A program made the translations under genes and the position numbers. A stretch of DNA of 8,602 nt from Fibrobacter sp. UBA4373 (GTDB taxonomy: Bacteria; Fibrobacterota; Fibrobacteria; Fibrobacterales; Fibrobacteraceae), in NCBI GenBank assembly GCA_002390045.1, contig DGSB01000010.1, positions 1 to 8,602 of the forward strand, given 5' to 3'. Position 1 is the first letter of the stretch. Each line of letters starts with the position of its first letter. Positions 1 through 6,500 of the stretch are shown here, piece after piece. The notes under the pieces are model-generated. The model made no database searches, had not been told where the DNA came from, and worked only from the letters and a program-made list of their open reading frames with translations.

Positions 1-464
1 TCTAAAATGAATTTCAAAAGCGATTCGGAACCTTCCCGGACAGGGAAAAAGCCCGAAAGTTCGCCATCCGCGATCCACTTACAGATCGCTGGGTAAAAGC
101 CTTCGTTCAAATGCCGCATGTACGCGGCATAATCGTTGACATAAAATTCCGCCAGCGGTTGCAAAGGCGTCACCTTTTCCGGGTCAGAAAATTCCAAGCA
201 TCCCATCGCTTGCGCTATCCGCGCAGCGGTTTCCCGACAACGGAAGACGGGACTCGATCCAAAGAACATCGGTCCTTGAAATACGGAAAGCTCCTTTCCC
301 GCCGTCAAAGCCTGTTCACGGCCTTTATCGGTCAGCGGCACGTAGGATCCATGATCCGCATCTTCCGGAGTAATATGGCGCCTTTCCGCATGGCGAAGCA
401 GCACAGAAACACGTTCCCCCGGCTGCTTGAGGCGAAAGATCTGTTCTGTCGATAAAAAGTTCAT
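1..464 (-). CDS. Histidine phosphatase superfamily protein (phosphoglycerate-mutase-like), C-terminus cut by window edge
   Basis: I translated this by hand from the minus strand; 154 complete codons are visible and the gene continues past base 1. The N-terminus has the family signature LLRHAER (residues 22-28), in which H25 would be the phosphorylated nucleophile and R24 a phosphate-pocket arginine. PLTDKGREQA (43-52) and SSPVFRCRETA (70-80) are the usual second and third family blocks, with R75 as the second pocket arginine. The second conserved histidine should lie off the window. No signal peptide is seen, so the protein is probably cytoplasmic. The start ATG overlaps the stop of the PAP2 phosphatase gene by 4 nt (ATGA), and no strong Shine-Dalgarno is present, so translation is probably coupled. 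The substrate cannot be told from the sequence; family members act on phosphosugars, phosphoglycerates, phosphoproteins or nucleotides. The family call is secure, the specific function unknown. Confidence 0.9.
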   Translation of the reverse strand, partial: MNFLSTEQIFRLKQPGERVSVLLRHAERRHITPEDADHGSYVPLTDKGREQALTAGKELSVFQGPMFFGSSPVFRCRETAARIAQAMGCLEFSDPEKVTPLQPLAEFYVNDYAAYMRHLNEGFYPAICKWIADGELSGFFPVREGSESLLKFIL

Positions 465-1021
465 CCGTGGAAATACCCAGAAACAAGCGGAGCCAAGGCA
501 AAAATCCATAGCAGCTGGCCAATCGCAAAGCTTACGACACCCAGCAAAAAGCCTCCGATTACATCCGAAAGCCAATGCACGCCAAAGTAAACGCGTAAAA
601 ATCCCCAAGTCAGCGGAAGCGCCATCATCACGGCCCCCGCAACAGGAACAGCCAAAAGAACCGTCGTCGCAATTGCCAAATTATTCATCGTATGGCCCGA
701 CGGGAAACTGTACTTGTCCAGAGGCGGCACAAGCGCTTTGAATTCCGGAATCGCATCGAACGGGCGACGACGCTTCGATGAAAGCTTCACAATCCAGTAC
801 AAGGCGAGTGCGGCCACAAGCGAAGGCGCCACCTGCGCGAGCACTTCGGCAAGGAACATGGGGCCTTTCACGAGACCAATCAAAATGGCAATCAGCGCCC
901 AAACATAACCGTCACCAAGGCGCGTATAGCGGCGAAGCCATGTGTCCGCTTTTTCAGAAAGCCGATGCGTGTACAGATAACGGGAAACCTTTTCGTCGAA
1001 TGCAGCAATTTTTTTGAACAT
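461..1021 (-). CDS. PAP2-family membrane phosphatase (lipid / undecaprenyl-diphosphate phosphatase-like)
   Basis: This 186-residue integral membrane protein carries all three motifs of the PAP2 acid phosphatase superfamily. They are K-x6-R-P at K79-R86-P87, PSGHT at 107-111 with H110 as the acid/base, and R-x5-H-x3-D at R143-H149-D153 with H149 as nucleophile. Hydrophobic segments near 40-52, 55-80, 113-140 and 155-182 give a multi-pass membrane layout. Family members remove phosphate from phosphatidate, phosphatidylglycerol phosphate or undecaprenyl diphosphate (BcrC/PgpB types); a role in recycling the envelope carrier lipid or in phospholipid synthesis is inferred. The length suits the short, single-domain members. 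It starts 14 nt after the rdgB stop with a GGGA/GTGAG stretch just upstream, and its stop overlaps the start of the histidine phosphatase gene. The exact substrate is not resolvable. Confidence 0.92.
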   Translation of the reverse strand: MFKKIAAFDEKVSRYLYTHRLSEKADTWLRRYTRLGDGYVWALIAILIGLVKGPMFLAEVLAQVAPSLVAALALYWIVKLSSKRRRPFDAIPEFKALVPPLDKYSFPSGHTMNNLAIATTVLLAVPVAGAVMMALPLTWGFLRVYFGVHWLSDVIGGFLLGVVSFAIGQLLWIFALAPLVSGYFHG

Positions 1022-1035
1022 CTCACATTCCCAAA

Positions 1036-1650
1036 TTAAAATTCGGCAAGAATTTTGCGCGACTTGAGAATTTCGATCGCATGACCGCGATGGCTCAAAG
1101 CCTGCTTTTCTTCTAACGACATTTCTGCAAATGTCAACGTTTTTCCTTTTGCCACAAAAAGCGGATCATAGCCGAAACCTTCGGAACCTCGAAGATCCTC
1201 GATGATGTCGCCCGGGCACTCGCCTTCAACATAATCGACCTTTCCATTTGCATGAACAATGCAAAGCTGGCAAACAAAACGGGCCGAGCGATCCGAAACG
1301 CCCGAAAGTTCTCGCAAAAGTTTTTCATTGTTCAGCCGGGAATTTCCATGTTCCCCGGCATAACGGGCGCTGTGCACTCCGGGAGCGCCGCCAAGAGCAT
1401 TCACTTCCAATCCGGAATCGTCGGCGATAACCGTCCCTACGATATTTCGGGACTTTAAGAAATCCGCCACCGCTCGCGCTTTAATCCAAGCGTTTTCCTT
1501 AAACGTATTTCCATTTTCGTCGACATCCTCTGTAAAGCCGACCTCTTTCTGCGTTTTAAATTCCAAATCCGGATCGGAATTTTGAAACGCCTGGGCAAAT
1601 TCGCGGACCTTGCCCGCATTTCCCGTCGCAATGACAACCAGTTTTTTCAC
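1036..1650 (-). CDS. rdgB: RdgB/HAM1 family dITP/XTP pyrophosphatase (non-canonical purine NTP pyrophosphatase)
   Basis: The enzyme hydrolyses dITP, ITP and XTP to monophosphate and pyrophosphate, keeping deaminated purines out of DNA and RNA; it acts in the cytoplasm as a dimer. The 204-residue length is typical. Family motifs are in order: the nucleotide-binding start TGNAGKVREF (9-18), KENAWIKA (51-58), DDSGLEV (77-83) with metal-binding/catalytic aspartates D77-D78, APGVHSARYAG (89-99), GFGYDPLF (158-165) and SHRGHA (186-191), which reads the purine base. The start codon is GTG, not ATG. It overlaps the stop of the upstream gene (GTGA), and an AAGGA Shine-Dalgarno lies 5 nt before it, which makes this start convincing. 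The gene sits inside the minus-strand operon, 14 nt before the PAP2 gene. This is one of the safest calls in the window. Confidence 0.97.
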   Translation of the reverse strand: MKKLVVIATGNAGKVREFAQAFQNSDPDLEFKTQKEVGFTEDVDENGNTFKENAWIKARAVADFLKSRNIVGTVIADDSGLEVNALGGAPGVHSARYAGEHGNSRLNNEKLLRELSGVSDRSARFVCQLCIVHANGKVDYVEGECPGDIIEDLRGSEGFGYDPLFVAKGKTLTFAEMSLEEKQALSHRGHAIEILKSRKILAEF

Positions 1651-2597
1651 TGTATTCCTTCGCTTGAATTTTTGGATTCCGGAAGGTCCAGTTCGGCAAG
1701 CTTCTGCTGAATTTCAGGAAGCTCTTCGAACTTTTCATGGTACATGGCGCTGACCTTGCGACACAGAAGTTCCAACCGGAAACGTTCCTTCACATTGTTT
1801 TCATTCGTACGAAGCTTGCGAAGCGTTGCCCCAATCATCTGCACATCTTTCGGATCCTTGTACGGGACCATGAATTCATTGAACCGGTTGAGGCTCGCCG
1901 CAAACTGGTCTTCTTCCGCGGCTTGGTACAAGAGGTACGGGACGACCTGGCGTTCCAAAAGTTCCTGCAAATTTCCGACAAACGTCAGAAGGTTTCCTTT
2001 GCCCGGCAAAAATTCGCCACCTTCCGGTTTGCTTGAAATCAAGCCGTCGGATTCGATTTGCGAAAGTAGCTCGTTGATATAATTCTGTTCTTCGGCGCTC
2101 TGCTGTTCGCGGTACTTCGCTTGGTACAAAATCGGCAAGCTCGTAATGCAGAGATGTGCCTGATTCATTCCGGTAAATTCACCGATGTAATAGATATCCG
2201 CATTTTCGGCAAGGATTTCTTCTTCGTTATCATAGAACATGATCTTTGCCGGAACAGGGATGATTTCCATGCTCGAAAGTTCTTCCAAGCGATCCTTGAA
2301 CGAATCAATGTCCAAGCCTTCGGGAAGTTCGCCACCAGATTCCTTGATGTGTTCGATCATTTCCGAAATGCCTTTGTCGACCGAAGACGCCCCCGTCTCA
2401 TGTTCCAAAAAACGCTTGATGTTGTTGTTTTTTTCAAATTCCCCGCGTACAGCAAGGATGCCGTTTCGAATCATGGAAGCAAAAGGAACAGGACCCACAT
2501 TCTGTTCTTTAGATGCGGAGGGCAATATTTTTGCGTACACCACCAAGCGGCCGCAAAGTTTATCGGGATCACCTTTTTTTTGCTGAATGCCTAACAT
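1647..2597 (-). CDS. Uncharacterised 316-residue soluble protein, translationally linked to rdgB
   Basis: I do not recognise this protein. It has no signal peptide, no clear membrane segment and no catalytic signature I can name. The N-terminal 55 residues look like mixed strand (GRLVVYAKILP at 16-26, ILAVRGEF at 47-54). A helical, acidic middle (about 57-109) follows, then a second strand-like part containing DIYYIGEFTGMNQAHL (134-149). The C-terminal half from about 155 is charged and mostly helical, with an EEQNYINELLSQIESDG-type stretch and possible short coiled coil near 287-305. The start ATG has GGTGA about 7 nt upstream and lies 12 nt after the lipoprotein stop. The stop overlaps the rdgB start by 4 nt, so the two are probably made together. 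The reading frame is open throughout with normal codon use, and it is certainly a real gene. A scaffold or regulatory role is possible, but nothing in the sequence proves it. Confidence 0.85.
   Translation of the reverse strand: MLGIQQKKGDPDKLCGRLVVYAKILPSASKEQNVGPVPFASMIRNGILAVRGEFEKNNNIKRFLEHETGASSVDKGISEMIEHIKESGGELPEGLDIDSFKDRLEELSSMEIIPVPAKIMFYDNEEEILAENADIYYIGEFTGMNQAHLCITSLPILYQAKYREQQSAEEQNYINELLSQIESDGLISSKPEGGEFLPGKGNLLTFVGNLQELLERQVVPYLLYQAAEEDQFAASLNRFNEFMVPYKDPKDVQMIGATLRKLRTNENNVKERFRLELLCRKVSAMYHEKFEELPEIQQKLAELDLPESKNSSEGIQ
1656..1660 (-). promoter_or_regulatory. Ribosome binding site of rdgB
   Basis: On the minus strand this reads AAGGA, 5 nt before the GTG start of rdgB. 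It lies inside the last codons of the upstream 316-residue gene and supports the unusual GTG start together with the 4-nt stop/start overlap. Confidence 0.75.
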
Positions 2598-2609
2598 GCA
2601 CGTTCACCG

Positions 2610-3095
2610 TTAATTAAGTTTCTTCGCGTTGACAAGTTCCCCATTCTTCGATTCAAAATACACCGTTTTGGATCCCGGGTAAGACTTGTCAAAAAAGTTC
2701 TGGAACATTTGAATCGCAGCCGTTTTTTCAAAGCCGATTTCGTTTCCGGAATTTTCATCCACAATAATGCCAAAATGAGTAATTCCAGGAACGCGTCGAT
2801 TGATATAGGCGGCAAATTCTTCGTCGGAGTTCACCACATCGGTCGGAGCGCGACTGTCGATGTCCGATCTTGTACTGATCGAAAGCGGGTAAAGATTCCC
2901 GGAAACAAGCTGGGACGTCGCCACATAAAGAGCATTGCCCATAAAGATCGCAATGGAATCATTCGGCACATAGCGGATTTCCACATTGAATTCGCAATCC
3001 GAGGACATTTCCTTAATTTCAAGGGACGAAGGTCCGCAAGCGACCATGACACTCGTCAAGACCAAGGCGAACAAAGCAAAAATGATTCTTTTCAT
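2610..3095 (-). CDS. Small uncharacterised lipoprotein
   Basis: This 161-residue protein starts with a typical lipoprotein signal: MKR, a hydrophobic stretch (IIFALFALVLTSVMV, 4-18), then A19-C20-G21, so C20 would be lipidated. The -3 residue is methionine, somewhat unusual for a lipobox. The mature part has no motif I recognise. It is a mix of likely strands (VEIRYV 38-43, SIAIFMGNALYVA 48-60, HFGIIVDE 107-114, SKTVYFE 142-148) and helix (DEEFAAYINRRV 91-102, FEKTAAIQMFQNFFDKSY 122-139), suggesting one small alpha/beta domain on the periplasmic face of a membrane. I chose the ATG at 3095, not an upstream in-frame codon at 3158. The later start gives a clean signal peptide, has AAGGAA 5 nt before it, and avoids overlapping rsmA, whose stop is 14 nt upstream. 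Function unknown. Confidence 0.85.
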   Translation of the reverse strand: MKRIIFALFALVLTSVMVACGPSSLEIKEMSSDCEFNVEIRYVPNDSIAIFMGNALYVATSQLVSGNLYPLSISTRSDIDSRAPTDVVNSDEEFAAYINRRVPGITHFGIIVDENSGNEIGFEKTAAIQMFQNFFDKSYPGSKTVYFESKNGELVNAKKLN

Positions 3096-3100
3096 AAAAA

Positions 3101-3106
3101 TTCCTT
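3101..3106 (-). promoter_or_regulatory. Ribosome binding site that fixes the lipoprotein start
   Basis: On the minus strand this reads AAGGAA, 5 nt before the ATG at 3095. It lies in the 14-nt gap after the rsmA stop and favours that ATG over the longer frame starting at 3158. Confidence 0.75.
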
Positions 3107-3109
3107 TTC

Positions 3110-3922
3110 TCACAAAATACACATTTTTTGATAGTGGGGAAACGTGGACTTTAGCCATTCATAAAGTTTCAGAAGATCTTCGGGCGACAATTCTTCGGCG
3201 CGGGTCGTCTGCGCAAAGCCACAATTTTCTAGCGCCTTCGCAATTTTAGACTTTTCATAACGGCAGGAAAGCGAATTCGTAATCACCTTGCGCTTTTGCG
3301 AAAAAGCATCCTGAACGAAATCAAAAAATTCGCTCGGCGCATCCAGCGGGTCGGGCCGCGGAGTGAAAAGGACCGTGGCACTGTCGACGTTCGGCTTGGG
3401 CGTAAAATGTTCCGGGCCGATTTTACGGAGCATTTGACACGTTGCATGCGCACGGATCCATACAGAAAGGCTTCCGTAGTTTCGAGAATGCGGTTCTGCG
3501 CAAAAACGCTCCGCGACTTCGTACTGGACCATGCACATAAAACCGTGCGTCTTTTTCAGTAGCGGCATCACTTTCGCGACAATGCCTGTGGAAACGTTAT
3601 AGGGCAAGTTTCCTGCAAGCCACGGTTTCGGATTTTCTTTCAGCCACTCATCGATCGGGAAGCGGAGAAAGTCCTGATTCACAACATGGAAGTTGGGGTT
3701 TTCGGCAAACTTATTTTGAAGATAGGCGACGCATTCTTCATCAATTTCGACAGCTGTGACAGGAACCCCTTGGGCAAGCAACGGTTCGGTCAGCGCGCCA
3801 TGCCCCGGACCGATTTCCAGAATGGAATCTTCCGAAGAAAGCGGAATGTCCGAAGCCAGCAAATTGGCGGTTTCTACATCCAAAAAGTTCTGTCCAAAAC
3901 GGCGTCGACGATCTCTATCCAT
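3110..3922 (-). CDS. rsmA: 16S rRNA (adenine-N6,N6) dimethyltransferase RsmA/KsgA
   Basis: The enzyme transfers four methyl groups from S-adenosylmethionine to the two neighbouring adenines in the 3' terminal hairpin of 16S rRNA, a late small-subunit assembly checkpoint in the cytoplasm. The 270-residue length is normal. Visible motifs are FGQNFL (9-14) for the N-terminal clamp, the SAM-binding glycine loop EIGPGHGALT (36-45), VEID (58-61) whose acidic residue holds the ribose, and the catalytic NLPYN (105-109). Further along are VQYEVAERF (132-140), FTPKPNVDSATV (173-184) and RAEELS (241-246) in the C-terminal helical domain. It is the first gene of the minus-strand operon and faces the phosphohexomutase across a 99-nt divergent gap. 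No good Shine-Dalgarno precedes its ATG; an AT-rich box lies immediately upstream. Confidence 0.97.
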   Translation of the reverse strand: MDRDRRRRFGQNFLDVETANLLASDIPLSSEDSILEIGPGHGALTEPLLAQGVPVTAVEIDEECVAYLQNKFAENPNFHVVNQDFLRFPIDEWLKENPKPWLAGNLPYNVSTGIVAKVMPLLKKTHGFMCMVQYEVAERFCAEPHSRNYGSLSVWIRAHATCQMLRKIGPEHFTPKPNVDSATVLFTPRPDPLDAPSEFFDFVQDAFSQKRKVITNSLSCRYEKSKIAKALENCGFAQTTRAEELSPEDLLKLYEWLKSTFPHYQKMCIL

Positions 3923-3926
3923 GCAG

Positions 3927-3944
3927 TAAATTTAAATACATATT
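3927..3944 (-). promoter_or_regulatory. AT-rich box before rsmA, candidate -10 region
   Basis: On the minus strand this 18-nt stretch is almost pure A/T (contains TATGTATTTAAATTTA) and ends only 4 nt before the rsmA start codon. It resembles the AT-rich boxes before three plus-strand genes in this window. No clear -35 box is visible. The promoter assignment is inference from position and composition; a very short or absent 5' leader would follow if it is the -10. Confidence 0.45.
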
Positions 3945-3962
3945 GGGAAGGCCATGCCTCCC
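3945..3962. promoter_or_regulatory. GC-rich imperfect palindrome in the divergent promoter region
   Basis: The plus strand reads GGG, a bulged A, AGGC, loop CAT, GCCT, CCC: a 7-bp arm with one bulge around a 3-nt loop. Neither side is followed by a T-tract, so it is not an intrinsic terminator. It directly abuts the AT-rich box before rsmA, where a regulator binding site would be expected to control rsmA, the mutase gene, or both. The symmetry is seen directly; the operator role is inference. Confidence 0.3.
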
Positions 3963-4007
3963 GGGCGTCATTTCGGCGATCCCTTCGGCAGCCTTTCTTT
4001 TGCATTT

Positions 4008-4016
4008 AATATATTT
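4008..4016 (+). promoter_or_regulatory. AT-rich box before the phosphohexomutase gene, candidate -10 region
   Basis: AATATATTT lies 5 nt before the ATG at 4022 and contains TATATT. There is no Shine-Dalgarno between box and start. A pyrimidine-rich stretch (3991-4000) precedes it, with no convincing -35. If this is the -10 element the mRNA would begin at or next to the start codon. Confidence 0.45.
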
Positions 4017-4021
4017 CCAGT

Positions 4022-5479
4022 ATGAAGATTTCCGTAAACGACATGATGAATTCGAGTGGCGTTGGCTTCGGCACAAGCGGCGCCCGCGGTCTCGTTACCA
4101 AGATGACGGACCTCGTGTGCTACAGCTACACCCACGCATTTCTCGCTTACTGCGAAAAAAATTACCCGTCCGAAAAGACGGTTGCGATTGCAGGCGATTT
4201 ACGCCCGAGCACGGGCCGTATTCTTCAGGCTCTCGCCACGGCTGCATGCGACATGGGTTGGAAGGTCATCTACAGTGGCCGCATTCCGAGCCCGGCGATC
4301 GCTCTTTACGGAATTGAAAAGGCTCTCCCGACCATCATGGTTACCGGAAGCCATATTCCTGCCGACCGCAACGGCATCAAGTTTAACCACCCGAAGGGTG
4401 AAATTTCGAAGAAGGACGAATCCGGCATTCGTGCCGAAGCCTTTGAAGTCGAAGACTCGAAGTTCGACGAAAAAGGCATGCTCAAGTCTCCGGCAGCCCT
4501 TCCGGCAGAAGACCCGCAGGCTCGCGAAGATTACACGAACCGTTACATCGACTTCTTTGGCAGCAAGGCTCTTTCCGGCCTGACCATCGGCATGTACCAG
4601 CATTCCGCAGTCGGACGCGACATCATCACGGACATTCTGACCAAGCTCGGCGCCTACGTGAAACCGCTCGGACGTTCCGAGACGTTCATTCCGGTAGACA
4701 CCGAAGCCGTTCGTCCAGAAGACATTGAACTCGGCATCCAGTGGGCCAAGGAAGGCCTCGACGCCATCGTCAGCACCGACGGTGACAGCGACCGTCCGCT
4801 CTTTGCGGACGCAACCGGCAAATGGGTCCGCGGAGATGTCCTCGGCATTCTCGCAGCCGCATCGCTCGGCATTGAACGCATTGCAACGCCAGTCAGCTGC
4901 AACACGGCCCTCGAAAAGTGCGGTCTTTTCGACAAAACGCTCCGCACCCGCATCGGAAGCCCCTATGTGATCGCCGGCATGCAAGAACTCGACGCCGACG
5001 GCAAGACCGTCGCCGGCTACGAAGCCAACGGCGGCTTCCTTCTCGAAACGGACATCACCTTGGACGGTAAGACCCTCAAGGCTCTCCCGACTCGCGACGC
5101 TCTTCTTCCGCAGCTCGCCATTCTCGTGCGTGCCCGCAAGGAACTCACCGGCGTCGAAGACCTGTTCAAGGGTCTTCCCAAGCGCTTTACCGCTAGCGAC
5201 CGCGTCAAGGAATTCCCGACCGAAAAGAGCCAGGCGAAAGTCGCAGAAATTGCCGAAAAGAAACTCGGTGAAAAATATTTTGGAAAACTCGTCGGAAAGC
5301 TCGTCGCCGAAGATTCGACCGATGGCTACCGCATGACCTTTGACCAAGGCGACATCGTCCACCTGCGTCCGAGCGGTAACGCTCCGGAACTCCGCTGCTA
5401 CATCGAAAGCGATACCGCAGCCCGTGCCGAAGAGCTCAAGGGAAAGGTTCTTGCGATTATGCAGGGTTGGAAAGCCTAA
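4022..5479 (+). CDS. Alpha-D-phosphohexomutase (phosphomannomutase/phosphoglucomutase family)
   Basis: The 485-residue cytoplasmic enzyme interconverts sugar 1- and 6-phosphates through a phosphoserine. It has the four-domain family pattern. GFGTSGARG (15-23) opens domain 1, and TGSHIPADRNG (108-118) carries the catalytic S110. DGDSDRP (253-259) is the magnesium loop, GYEANGGF (332-339) the sugar-binding loop, and RPSGNAPELRCY (449-460) the phosphate-binding loop. The sugar loop is of the EANGG type, not the GEMSGH of PMM/PGM or EQSGH of GlmM, so GlmM seems unlikely. Mannose or glucose phosphate is the better guess, but substrate is not fixed by the sequence. Codons end strongly in C or G (GCC, CTC, GGC, AAG), more than in neighbouring genes, as expected for high expression. 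An outer-membrane protein gene follows after 19 nt, so the two may share a transcript. Confidence 0.93.
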   Translation: MKISVNDMMNSSGVGFGTSGARGLVTKMTDLVCYSYTHAFLAYCEKNYPSEKTVAIAGDLRPSTGRILQALATAACDMGWKVIYSGRIPSPAIALYGIEKALPTIMVTGSHIPADRNGIKFNHPKGEISKKDESGIRAEAFEVEDSKFDEKGMLKSPAALPAEDPQAREDYTNRYIDFFGSKALSGLTIGMYQHSAVGRDIITDILTKLGAYVKPLGRSETFIPVDTEAVRPEDIELGIQWAKEGLDAIVSTDGDSDRPLFADATGKWVRGDVLGILAAASLGIERIATPVSCNTALEKCGLFDKTLRTRIGSPYVIAGMQELDADGKTVAGYEANGGFLLETDITLDGKTLKALPTRDALLPQLAILVRARKELTGVEDLFKGLPKRFTASDRVKEFPTEKSQAKVAEIAEKKLGEKYFGKLVGKLVAEDSTDGYRMTFDQGDIVHLRPSGNAPELRCYIESDTAARAEELKGKVLAIMQGWKA

Positions 5480-5480
5480 A

Positions 5481-5492
5481 TTTTATATGTTT
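5481..5492 (+). promoter_or_regulatory. AT-rich box before the PorV/PorQ-like gene, candidate -10 region
   Basis: TTTTATATGTTT fills most of the 19-nt gap after the mutase stop and ends 6 nt before the chosen ATG at 5499. No Shine-Dalgarno is present. It matches in form and position the boxes before the mutase and thioesterase genes, suggesting that this gene can be transcribed separately from the mutase. Confidence 0.4.
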
Positions 5493-5498
5493 AGTCCC

Positions 5499-6416
5499 AT
5501 GAACTTCAAACATCTCGCCCTTTCGACTGTCCTTTGCGCCTGCACCGTTTCGTTTGCAGGTGGAAAATATTGGAATGTAGACGAAGGCGGCACAACCATG
5601 AAGTTCCTTTCCATGTCCACGTCGCCACGTTCCGCAGCCCTAGCCGGCGCAGGCGTTGCGACGCCGCAGGGATTTTCTGAAGTTTCCCGCAATCCTCTTG
5701 CGACGACCTCTTCGAACACCACCCAGGCAGGCATTGAACACATCGTCTTTTCGAGCCATGTCGACGCCAAGCTCACTTCCGTCTACTTAGGTCTTCCCTT
5801 TGAATATGTGAACACCAGCGCCGCGATCGAATATTTAGGTTACGGCGATATCGAGGGTCGCGACGAAGACGGCTTTAAGCTTGAAGACTACGGGGCCATG
5901 GCCTGGGCGGTTCAGCTCGGCATCGGAAGCAATCCTTCCGTTTTCAACTGGGCCCTTTCCGCCCGATTCGCTTCGCAAACGATCGACAACTCGACCGCTA
6001 TTGCCGTCCTTGCCGATGGCGGTGCAAGCTTTAAGCTCAACCGCTACATTACCTTTGGCGCAACCGTGACAAATTTCGGCTGGGTTTCAGAATACGAAAG
6101 CGAAGAAGAATCCGCTCCGATGGCTTTACAAGCAGGCATTTCGGGAACCCACCCGATTTTCGACATTTTTGATTTGGCAGTCCACGCCGACGCCTACCGC
6201 CGGGCCGATTACGATCCGGAATGGAGATTCGGCGGAGAACTTCTCTATAAAAAATCGCTAGCCTTCCGCGTCGGCTACGCTTACCGCGATGAAACGGAAA
6301 GTGGAATTTCTGCCGGTCTAGGCATTGTCTTTGGGCGATTCCAGTTCGACTACGCTTACGCTTCGAGTCCCGTTCTTGATGGGAATCATCTATTCCACTT
6401 GGGCATCGGTTTCTAA
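5499..6416 (+). CDS. PorV/PorQ-family outer-membrane beta-barrel protein
   Basis: This is a 305-residue secreted protein. A signal peptide is clear: MNFKH, a hydrophobic core (6-17), and SFA at 18-20, cut before GGKYW. A C13-A14-C15 run could be mistaken for a lipobox, but the later signal-peptidase I site fits better. The mature N-terminus holds the PorV/PorQ pattern: GGTTMKFLSMSTSPRSAALA (30-49), then RNPLA (64-68) where relatives have an NPA-type turn. The rest alternates aromatic and polar residues as in FadL-like beta strands, with many Gly/Tyr, and ends in a terminal phenylalanine (HLGIGF), a usual outer-membrane insertion signal. PorV and PorQ relatives act with type IX secretion in Bacteroidota; many paralogues exist without known role. 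Another in-frame ATG at 5487 would add MFSP; I prefer 5499 because the AT-box would otherwise overlap the start. Confidence 0.82.
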   Translation: MNFKHLALSTVLCACTVSFAGGKYWNVDEGGTTMKFLSMSTSPRSAALAGAGVATPQGFSEVSRNPLATTSSNTTQAGIEHIVFSSHVDAKLTSVYLGLPFEYVNTSAAIEYLGYGDIEGRDEDGFKLEDYGAMAWAVQLGIGSNPSVFNWALSARFASQTIDNSTAIAVLADGGASFKLNRYITFGATVTNFGWVSEYESEEESAPMALQAGISGTHPIFDIFDLAVHADAYRRADYDPEWRFGGELLYKKSLAFRVGYAYRDETESGISAGLGIVFGRFQFDYAYASSPVLDGNHLFHLGIGF

Positions 6417-6421
6417 AAACT

Positions 6422-6451
6422 GCGTAAATTTTCAAAATTTCGCCATTTTTT
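6422..6451 (+). terminator. Candidate intrinsic terminator after the PorV/PorQ-like gene
   Basis: Six nt after the stop codon, GCG (6422-6424), an unpaired T and AAATTT pair with AAATTT and CGC (ending 6443) around a 3-nt loop. Two bases and six Ts (6446-6451) follow. The stem is largely A/T and so weak, but the layout is right. It would separate the mutase/outer-membrane pair from the thioesterase gene. Confidence 0.45.
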
Positions 6452-6486
6452 AGCGTGAGCCTTTTTTATATACACGGATAGTCCCT

Positions 6487-6500
6487 AAATTTATATTTTT
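6487..6500 (+). promoter_or_regulatory. AT-rich box before the thioesterase gene, candidate -10 region
   Basis: AAATTTATATTTTT contains TATATT and ends 6 nt before the ATG at 6507. A second AT stretch, TTTTTTATATA, lies at 6462-6472. The GGGG at 6502-6505 is too close to the start to be a normal Shine-Dalgarno. The remainder of the 90-nt gap (6417-6506) holds only the candidate terminator. Confidence 0.45.

Noticed and set aside
111..455. A 114-codon plus-strand open frame near the left edge
   Set aside because: The opposite strand encodes a histidine phosphatase with clear catalytic motifs, which explains this stretch.
2121..2594. A 157-codon plus-strand open frame opposite the unknown 316-residue gene
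   Set aside because: The minus-strand frame is longer, fits operon spacing and has plausible starts and stops. The plus-strand frame has no ribosome binding site or recognisable protein pattern.
2610..3158. Longer version of the lipoprotein starting at 3158
   Set aside because: It would overlap rsmA and bury the signal peptide. The ATG at 3095 has AAGGAA 5 nt upstream and gives a normal lipoprotein N-terminus.
4199..5362. A 387-codon open frame on the minus strand inside the mutase gene
   Set aside because: It is a shadow of strong codon bias on the other strand. The product is unlike any protein family, and the plus-strand gene has every mutase motif.
5340..5498. N-terminal extension of the PorV/PorQ-like frame into the mutase gene
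   Set aside because: The extension lies in another frame of the mutase coding sequence and would hide the clear signal peptide starting at 5499.
6462..6472. A second AT stretch upstream of the thioesterase as the main promoter
   Set aside because: It has no spacing partner and resembles the other boxes less than the one at 6487-6500. It is mentioned under that feature only.
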